Source: Deinandra increscens subsp. villosa (lineage: Eukaryota; Streptophyta; Magnoliopsida; Asterales; Asteraceae). Taken from it: a stretch of 64,000 nt of DNA. The translations under genes and the position numbers were made by a program. The stretch is from contig JBCNJP010000008.1 of NCBI GenBank assembly GCA_039602395.1, positions 21,469,817 to 21,533,816 of the forward strand. Direction: 5' to 3'. Below, in pieces: positions 55,979-64,000 of the stretch (positions within the stretch are counted from its first letter, which is position 1; every line of letters begins with the position of its first letter). Under the pieces are notes generated by a model, which was given only the letters and a program-made list of their open reading frames with translations, had not been told where the DNA came from and did no database searches.

Positions 55979-58900
55979 CTAGTCTTCAGAAGCTTTTGAC
56001 TCTGTCTTCTTCCAATCCCGTCTTCTGTTATTTCCAGCATGAATCCCACCACCAAAACACACATTTATCACCTTCTGAAATTGCATTGCTTGATCAAAAC
56101 ATTCAGGATTGTAGAGAATCTTGTTAGAATGCAGCTTTTCAATATCATTCTTCGACAAATTTATCAATGACATCGGATCGTAGATTCTCACAACCTTGTT
56201 ATCTTCTTTGATCACAATTACAGCTTCTCCAGACACTTCATCATAATACCACCACCTCAAAGTCTTGATGAAATCTTGTTCAAGCCTTTTTAAAGGTATC
56301 TTCTTGAGCTGAACCGGCTTCTTATATTTCAGAATCACTAATGGTCTGCCTGTGATAGGATGAATATCTGTTGGATGCTCAGAGTAAGTTGGTCTTTGAG
56401 GAGTCAAAAACCTGAATCTTCCTTGACATTCTTCAATTAACTTCTCTTTAAACACAGCAGCCAAAAGATTTCCTCCAGGATTAAAAAATGGACTTCTAGA
56501 CAAATCCCTCACGTCACAAACAGGTAACGTGTTGAACCTTGAAGCATTCTTCAGATATATAATCCCAAAATCCTTTTTGATAGCATAGAATTTGAGTTCA
56601 GAATCATACATCCAGCTGATAATCTTTCCAGAAGCTTGTCTTCCTTTTCTGTCAAAAAACCTTTTCTGATCAGCAAGTTTTGAAGACTTTTCAACTTGAA
56701 CTGGAACTGGAAGCTTCTTTGCTCTTTGTTCTTTTAACCAAGCTTCAAACAACAGCTTCTTTTCCTCTTCTTCAGACATATTAACAGACTCAGATGTTTC
56801 AGGTTGTTCTGATGGTTTCTCTGTTTCAACCTTCTCTTCACTGTCTTTTCCAAAGAAATTAAAACCCTCAGAATAGTCGTTATCAGAAAAATTCCCATAC
56901 ATCGTCGGATCATTGGGATATTCTTGTGCCGTCATATCTTCCACTTCCACATGTTCATCTTCAAACACCACTTCTTCTTCTGAATCATCTTCCTGATATG
57001 GATCAGCAACTGGCACCTTATCAACATCGTCCACATTTAAAGCAAATATGGCTGCCAGCTGCTCTTTAGTGAAAGGATTAACCAACTCTCCCTCTTTCAT
57101 CTCAACCCTTGATATCGGAGTCACATCATATATCTCTTTATCTGTAGACTCCCCCTGAGATGTCGTGGCTGTACCAGCAGCAGCAGATGATGTTCCTGCC
57201 GCATCAGTACCAGTACCAGTACCACCAGCACCACCTTCTGGATTATCAGGGTCGTCGTTTAAAAACTTCATAACATCCTCTTCTTCTCTGCAAGTTTCCT
57301 CAAGATTCGGCCTTTTCTCCCCCTGAGCAGATAAAGCAGTAAGCATCTGCTTAAGCTGCTCACCCATAGTCAGAGACAATTGCTTCAACTCAGCAATTTC
57401 CCGATCTTTTGCTTCATCCTGGGCTTTTAATCTAGCAAGTTCCTTTGTATAAGATTGATCTCTGGCAACTAACTCTTTACACAAATTCCTCAGCCCAGAA
57501 ATCTCTTCAGCTTGCACCTTGTTTGTATGTTCTACTCTTTCAAATCTAGCTTGAAACAATGCGAGCTTTAAATCAGTAGAAGAAATTGTGGAAGTAGTTG
57601 AAGAAGTGGAAGCAGAACCAGTAGTAGACGGTCTTTTAATAGTCAACTTTCTGATCGGAGGTTGTTGTGAACTTTGAACATCAGCTGTTTTGGTGGTTGG
57701 TTGAGTTGGGATAGAAGACGACGTAGTCACTTTTTGCTTCTTGCTAGGAGGACTTTGCCCAGATTTTTTGGCATCAGCAAGAAATGAACCTGGCTTCACT
57801 CCTTTATATCCAACAGCCATACTTTTCATACGCTTGCCAGGAACAACTGCAGGAGCTTTGCCTTTATCCACGGGCTTTGACTTTGCAACAGGCTCTTCCA
57901 TCATAGGAGTATAAGATGGATCATCTTCAGTATCTTCAGCCTGTTTGGTTCTAGACTCAAAGACAGAAGTATCTTGATTCTGAGATTTCAAATAAGCAAT
58001 GTGAGCCTTAGAACCTCTCTTTACTGGAATTTCTCTTGTATTATGCAGAATGAGAACATATTCACCAGAATCTGAATCAGTTTCAGACGAACTACCAATA
58101 ACATCATCACCCTTAGACCTTGTAGTATCATCATCTGGAACATTCACCCGTTCAGAATCATTGACAACTTCAGAAGTTACTTGCTCTGGATTTTGTTGTT
58201 GCTGAACAGGTTCTTGCACAATAGGTTGTTGCACAACAGGTTCTTGATTAGCAGGTTGACCAATTTCATCATCTTCTACAAACACAGTCGGAAATCCATT
58301 ATCATCATAGTGTAATTCATCATCAGAACTGTCAGAATGTTTAGCAGCACCATTCTCTGGAGCTACATAATCAGGATTAGCAAGATGACCAATCAACCTC
58401 TTATTCGGTGGAGCAACGGCATTTCCCTTTCGCTTGTAGTATACGGGAATCTTTCCAACAGCTACTCTGTTCATGTGCTTCATATCTATAATAGCAGCAG
58501 CGTTCTTTGGAAGATTAGGATGCATATCATTCAAAATCATCTGAATAAATCTTGGATACATGATGCTTCTCACTTATTTCACCAAAATGTTCTCTCTCAT
58601 GTAGTTAAAAATCCATCCAGAGAAATTGAATTCTCTGTTTAGCACCAATGCACAAAAGAAAGATAGCACCTTCAAATCAAACTCTTCCTGACCTCTTGTT
58701 CTATTTCCAAAACACTTAATGATCACGTGCATCAAGTATTTGTAAGGAGGACTCAGATTTGCTTTAAGGTACCATGGAACATACAATTGTCCATCATACT
58801 TAATTCTTTTTAACAAAGCTACCAAATCTTCTTCAGGAAATTCAGTTGGATAAGTAGCTTGGTCATTTAATCGTAAAACTCTCCGCACATCAGCTTCAGA

Positions 58901-59146
58901 AATAACCACATCAGTTTCTAATATCTTTGCACGAATTACTGACGGCGTCACCGAGCAATCCACTTGCGCTGAATTCCAGAACATGACTAACAAGTCTTTA
59001 TACGGTGGACATTCATGAGTAGCAGCAAAGAATATCCTCGATCGTCTGATGAACTCAAAAATGTTAAGAAAATGCGGCCTCCACTTTTCTGCAACATCAA
59101 GGAAAGCACAAACATTTTGTTCTCCAATCGATTTAAAATCTGCCAT
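55979..59146 (-). pseudogene. Env-like ORF downstream of pol, one nonsense codon
   Basis: One frame of about 1055 codons from ATG 59144-59146, interrupted only by TAA at 58574-58576 after codon 190. The N-terminal 190 residues form a compact-looking domain (NVCAFLDVAEKW, VISEADVRRVLRLND). The part after the stop has Gln/Pro-rich and acidic linkers, a basic PPSKKQKV motif near its residue 280, a coiled coil at about 335-418, acidic repeats, and a conserved-looking C-terminal domain at about 650-864. I see no signal peptide, fusion peptide or membrane anchor, so calling it an envelope rests on position alone; nuclear or nucleic-acid-related roles are as likely. An acceptor-like ATGAACAG lies just upstream of the ATG, consistent with a spliced mRNA. 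Confidence 0.75.
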
Positions 59147-60525
59147 TTCTGTTCATGTTATCAAAACAAACTGTCATTAAAATCAGTCAATATAATCAAA
59201 ATTCTCAATGACAAAAGCTGATGTTAAGTAAATCGCTCAAACGAATAACTTTTGAAAAATTTTATGAGCGGATCAACCACGGATCAAATTTGTGCATCCG
59301 GATCATCTGGTCCGGCGGACCAGTTGCGGATCACATTATCCAGCAGATCACTTGATCCGGCGGATCACTTGATCCGGCGGATCAAATTCGTTGACTGCGG
59401 ATCAGATTGGTCAACCGGATCATCTCCGGATCAGTTTGAAAATCTGGTCCGGCGGACGAACAGTTTATCGAACAGTCACTTTGAATTTTATGCACTTTTG
59501 AAGTGTTTGTTTTGGAATCAAAGAACAAGAGTTCATTCAAGAGTGTATTGCGACTCTCACAATGTATTTTATACACATAAACATTGGTTAAAACCGGTTA
59601 AACAAGTATCCAGTCGGCTTTTCTCAAAAACCGAGACTTAATTCTCAAATTTAACTCTAATCAGACAACCATTGTAGACATTAAAACCATCAACCTGTGC
59701 GTAATCAGACAACCTACCTGTAGCAACAAAAAATTCGGGCAGAGCTTCGTTAACGACTGAGAAATCCAGTCGGTTTCGAGGGTTTCTGTGTTGAATGTAT
59801 GTGATCCGCGAGTTATGAACTCTCGCGGATCAGAATTCTCTTTTATACCCAGTTTGATCCGCCGGCGGATCAGCTGGTCCGCCGGATCAGAAAATGACCA
59901 CATTGCCCTTTATCATCAAATTTCTCATTTTTCATCAAAAACGTGCAATTTCTTCAATCTCAAATCATTTATGAACTGATTTTGCATCGATTGTGGTTCA
60001 TCAAACAACAGATTGTCAATTCTGAAATTCAGTTGATCTAAAATAAAGCAGAATGAAAATCTTTTTGATTTTTGACAAAATTATATCAAAACACACTCAA
60101 ATCTTTTTGATTTTTCAAACTTATGCTAAAACACACCTAAAATCTTTTTGAACTTTTCTGAAGAACAAAATAACAGAAATCAGACAATTAACTATCATAA
60201 TTTATGTTTTTGTGAGAAAGATCGCAACATGAGATCATATCAGTGAGATGCACTTAACACACTTCAATTTCAACCTAATCAGCATGCAAATCAAGCTGTC
60301 CACGAATACAACACAAAATGTTTATTTCAGCCAATTCAAATCAATTTTTACAGTTTTCTGATATGCATTAGGTATGTTTATCAAGTACAGAAATCATGGC
60401 ACCCACATACTCAAGTAATTGATAATCTGATTTATTCTAATTTTTTTATTTTTCACTAATTCATCACAGAATCTATTTACAGAGACAATCGGTTTATAAT
60501 GTTTCATGCAAAAAGAAAACAGAAC
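59147..60525 (-). other. Non-coding region between structured repeats and env-like ORF
   Basis: AT-rich except for the GGATC-word cluster at 59269-59889. No ORF here is credible. Two sharp inverted repeats are inside: GATCCGCGAG with CTCGCGGATC (59803-59831) and the 16-bp palindrome GATCCGCCGGCGGATC (59856-59871). Confidence 0.6.
59269..59889 (-). repeat. GGATC/GGTCCGG word clusters
   Basis: About fifteen GGATCA, GATCCGG or GGTCCGGCGGA words occupy 59269-59460, and several more are at 59803-59889. The same words recur in the LTR at about 55813-55885. Between the two blocks is ordinary AT-rich sequence. Confidence 0.8.
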
Positions 60526-60764
60526 CCTAAACAAACAACAATCAGGTCGGCTGGTAAGCACGCAGAGAAAGTCCGATTGTTTAGGAAAATAAGAAATAGA
60601 AAATAAAGCAGAAAGCGTATAATCCAACAACAATCAGGTCGATCTTTCGATACACAGAGAAAGTCCGATGGATTATACTAAACACCAAGAAAATAAAGCA
60701 GAACGTCAAACGAACAACAATCAGGTCGATCTTTCGATACGCAGAGAAAGTCCGATCGTTTGAC
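60526..60764 (-). other. Three consecutive stem-loops with covarying stems (candidate RNA structure)
   Basis: Stems by position: CCTAAACAA (60526-60534) with TTGTTTAGG (60577-60585); GTATAATCC (60617-60625) with GGATTATAC (60670-60678); GTCAAACGA (60705-60713) with TCGTTTGAC (60756-60764). All nine pairs are Watson-Crick in each. Each loop contains AACAATCAGGTCG and CAGAGAAAGTCCGAT (plus-strand letters) and two contain an inner ATCTTTCGAT mini-hairpin. Read on the minus strand, the order matches the plus-strand copy at 30824-31064. Confidence 0.85.
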
Positions 60765-61242
60765 AAAATAAAGAAAATAAAACAAGTTTAAATCTTTGCA
60801 AAATAAAGCATGCATACACTAAGACCATCTCTTATTCTCTTTTTGAATTTTTCATATAGGCTCAGCATTAAACAAAAACAAGAATCATGGTTCGCCACTG
60901 ATTTCAGACATGCATTATCTTTATATCATACTAACATGTATCAGATATGAATGGCACATTCAATGAAACAAGCAAGTATCTACAGCCTTTCAATCTAGTC
61001 TATCCATGGTTAGTAACATTCACTGATGTACTATCATTTCTCACGAGGTTGGATCACATTTCTCAAATTTTTAATTTTCCAATTTTTTATGCTTTTGCAT
61101 TTTTCAATTTTTTTTATGCTTTTTCATTTTTGGAACAGAAAACAAGACACTATTTTTGTATTTTTCATATTTCTCCCCCTAAAAAGCAGAAAACAATAAC
61201 AGAAAAATAAAACGAAAAGCAAAAACGATCAACTGAAACGAA
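60765..61242 (-). other. Spacer after pol with an internal purine tract
   Basis: AT-rich. On the minus strand TTTAGGGGGAGAAATATG (about 61165-61182) is a PPT-like tract; the plus-strand relative has AAGGGGGAGAAAAT at about 30447-30460 in the same place. It could serve as a central polypurine tract; this is inference. Confidence 0.5.
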
Positions 61243-64000
61243 TCATGTGACATTTAACTTAGTAATCCCATTGATTTTCAACAAAAATTGGAACCGAGTT
61301 TTATTAAAAGCTTTTGTAAACAAATCAGCTCGCTGAAAATCCGTGTGAATTTTCTGCAAATCAATTAGTTTCTTTTCAAAGCAATCACGAATAAAGTGAT
61401 ATCGAATCTCAATGTGTTTAGTTTTAGAATGCTGAACTGGGTTTTTAGTGATGTATATGGCAGCCGAGTTATCAATAAAAATCGGAGTAGTAAGAAAATT
61501 CAAACCATAGTCGCGTAACTGCTGTTGTATCCACAAAACTTGTGAACAGCAACTAGAAGCAGCCACATATTCCGCCTCTGCTGTAGACGTTGCAACCGAA
61601 GTTTGCTTTTTGCATTGCCACGACACCAGTCGTTCTCCCAAAAACTAACATCCTGCGGTTGTAGATTTGAAATTGATTTTACAGCCACCATAGTCGGAGT
61701 CAGAATATGCTGATAATTCGAACTTATTATCATTAGGATACCAGATCCCCAGATCCGGATTACCCTTCAAATATGCAAAAATCCTCTTTACTGCCATCAA
61801 ATGAGAAGCCTTTGGAGCTGCCTGATACCTAGCACACAAGCACACAGCAAACATTATATCAGGACGAGATGCAGTTAAGTACATAAGCGAACCAATCATA
61901 ACCCTAAACAATGTGGGATCAATAGTTTCACCAGTCTCATCTGGTGCTAAACCATGTGAAACCTGGATTGGTGTACTGGGAACCCGAACATCGCCAATCT
62001 TGAACCTTGTCAAAATATCAGACACATATTTGGTTTGGTGTAAGAATATGCCTTTGGCCGATTGATGAACTTGAAGACCTAAAAAGAACCCCATCTCGCC
62101 CATAGAACTCATTTCAAACTTTGTTTGCATCACACGTTCAAAGTCCTTGCATAACGCGTCATTTGTGCTTCCAAAAATGATATCGTCCACATAAACTTGG
62201 ACAAGTAACAGATCCTTTCCAAACTTCTTCGAAAACAGCGTACAATCCACCTTTCCTCGCCGAAAACCGTTTTCCAGTAGGTGCGTAGATAAAGTTTCAT
62301 ACCAAGCTCTCGGGGCTTGATGCAATCCATATAACGCCTTGTCTAACTTGTACACTTTGTTTGGACAATCAGGATCATAAAAACCAGGCGGCTGCTTCAC
62401 ATACACTTCCTCACGAATCAACCCATTAAGAAATGCACTCTTGACATCCATTTGATACACTTTGAATCCATGATATGCCGCAAAAGCTAAAAAGATTCTG
62501 ATAGCCTCGATTCGTGCAACAGGAGCATAAACTTCGTTGAAATTAACACCTTCAATCTGTGAGAAACCCTGAACCACCAATCGAGCCTTGTTTCGAACAA
62601 TTATGCCTCGATCATCTTTCTTACATTTAAATACCCATTTAGTACCACATGGTTCTTTGGAATTAGCGGGTAAATCCACGAGATGCCATACACCCAATTT
62701 CTGAAATTGCTGCAACTCTTCTTGCATAGCCTCAACCCAAGAAGCATCTTCCAACGCCTGATCGACATTGGTTGGTTCAACTTGAGACAGAAAACATGAA
62801 TGAAACACATCATTCTGAACTCCTGAATCCCTGATTTCAGCAATTAAAGCATCAACAGAATCTGCTATTTGATGACGTGTGCGAACACCAGAACTCGGAT
62901 CACCAATGATATTCTCTTGAGGATGAATGGTGTGAATCCTCAGAGTAGTTGAATCAGCAACAGGAATATTATCTGCCAAATTATTAGGTAAACTTGCATC
63001 TGCTTCATCTGTGCTTGAAAGATCATCTAACGGTAAAGAAACTGGTACCGAAGAACTTGTACTTGGTAACGGAATTGGATCGTCAACAGGTGTTGACTCA
63101 GCTTCATGATACGAACTTTCATCATCATCGTCAGACGAACTCATCGTTTCTAAACTAGAAACATCCTGACTAGACGAAGTAGTGACAGATGAATTTGGAA
63201 GCTTAGGAATCCATGACCCGGAACCAGGAGTAGACAATGTATACATGATAGCAGCAGATAAGATTTCAGACTCATCTTCTTTATCAGAACTCTTTTGTGC
63301 AGCCGAGAACGAATCAACAAAATAATTATAATCAAAAGCTCGAGAATCAACCGATTTAGGTTGTAGAAAGGTATGGCGATGACAATCCACATTCATATGA
63401 TTCTCAATGGTCTTGGAAGATGTAAAATAAACTCTTTTCATTGGATGATGATATCCAACAAAAATGCCTTCAATAGCTTTAGCATCAAACTTTCCACCTT
63501 CCTTGAGAACCGTACATGAACACCCAAATGGTTCCAAGAAATTCAAACTTGGCTTTCGACCTCTGAGCAATTCATAACTTGTCTTGTTAAATCTTTTAAC
63601 AATCAGAACACGATTGAGCACATAACATGCAGTATGAACAGCTTCAGACCAAAACTTAATTGGTAAATGTGCATCCGCTAGCATCGTTCGAGCCGTTTCA
63701 ATCAATGTTCGATTCTTTCGTTCAGCTACTCCATTTTGTTGTGGAGTATACGGCGCACTGAATTCATGATAAATTCCAAACGAACCACAAAAATCCTTCA
63801 TTTTGGCATTGTTGAATTCAGAACCATTGTCAGTACGAATTCGACAAACTTTATGCTTGTATAACGATTCAAACTTAGACAACATGTTCCGAATTGAATC
63901 TGGAGTATCAGCCTTGGACGCCAAAGATGCTACCCACGAAAATCATGAGAAGTCATCCGTAATCACCAAGCAATAGTAACTACCCTCAATACTACGAACA
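61243..64000 (-). pseudogene. pol: pol of SIRE-like element: integrase, RT, RNase H; two nonsense codons
   Basis: A single minus-strand frame through the whole stretch. TGA at 63943-63945 interrupts the integrase core (DDFS before it, FSW after it) and TAG at 61642-61644 interrupts RNase H. Integrase: CRIRTDNGSEF and NGVAERKNRTL hold catalytic Asp and Glu. A Ser/Asp-rich linker (about 63000-63300) precedes RT with GTKWVFKCKKDDRG, VKSAFLNGLIREEVYVKQPPGF and VQVYVDDIIFGSTND. RNase H: TSTAEAEYVAASSCC, IDNSAAIYI, QRADLFTKAF. All key residues are present. The frame ends at 61243. Confidence 0.88.

Larger units (their letters stand above)
55634..64000 (-). mobile_element. SIRE-like Ty1/copia element, 3' half (window edge cuts it)
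   Basis: In minus-strand order: pol from integrase (64000 to 61243), a PPT-like tract, three structured repeats (60764 to 60526), a GGATC-word cluster, an env-like ORF (59146 to 55979), PPT and 3' LTR (55959 to about 55634). Gag and the 5' LTR lie beyond 64000. A large ORF after pol is the hallmark of SIRE/Maximus copia elements. The coding frames are whole except for three nonsense codons. Confidence 0.88.

Noticed and set aside
58337..58642. 101-codon plus-strand ORF
   Set aside because: Antisense shadow of the env-like frame.

Overview
This is a eudicot plant window, made up almost entirely of transposable elements nested in one another. The evidence is spliceosomal introns, Ty1/copia and Ty3/gypsy polyproteins, primer-binding sites matching initiator tRNA-Met (TGGTATCAGAGC), a plant L1-type LINE and TIR-like ends. 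The style of the gypsy LTRs and SIRE-type copia elements reminds me of Asteraceae, but that is recollection, not proof. I see no intact ordinary host gene, rRNA, tRNA or CRISPR array.

Layout. 1-5242: tandem array of a non-coding LTR element (unit 3272 bp) running into a 500-base N gap (5243-5742). 5743-8621: 3' part of a gypsy LTR with its PBS, a 22-copy short-word array and decayed sequence. 8645-12102: low-copy-looking land with the 5' part of a four-exon minus-strand gene, a duplicated promoter, a possible TIR element and the tail of a second minus-strand gene. 12103-45787: a SIRE-like copia composite, plus strand, lacking pol and carrying three later insertions: a nearly intact 13.6-kb gypsy element (15006-28651, minus, TSD TCTGA), a decayed copia (33188-40996, minus) and a 2.2-kb non-autonomous LTR element (42368-44564, TSD AAGCT). 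45788-48154: LINE pseudogene. 49294-about 55633: decayed copia, plus. 55634-64000: SIRE-like copia, minus, cut by the window edge, with pol, three structured RNA repeats, an env-like ORF and the 3' LTR.

How the parts work together. The gypsy element looks potentially complete: LTRs of about 3.74 kb that differ at only about five places, PBS, PPT, an extra ORF of 333-341 codons and a gag-pol frame whose two parts meet across an 85-bp intron. Other elements would need its enzymes or those of relatives; the two LTR elements without ORFs are obvious dependants.

Best candidates for something undescribed: (1) three consecutive stem-loops with compensatory stem changes in the 3' region of both SIRE-like elements (30824-31064 plus; 60526-60764 minus); (2) dense clusters of one short, usually CpG-containing word in the LTR and/or untranslated regions of several unrelated elements, each with its own word; (3) a GC-rich exon inside a copia 5' LTR that can splice in frame to gag. 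All coordinates and repeats were read by eye, so divergence counts are approximate.
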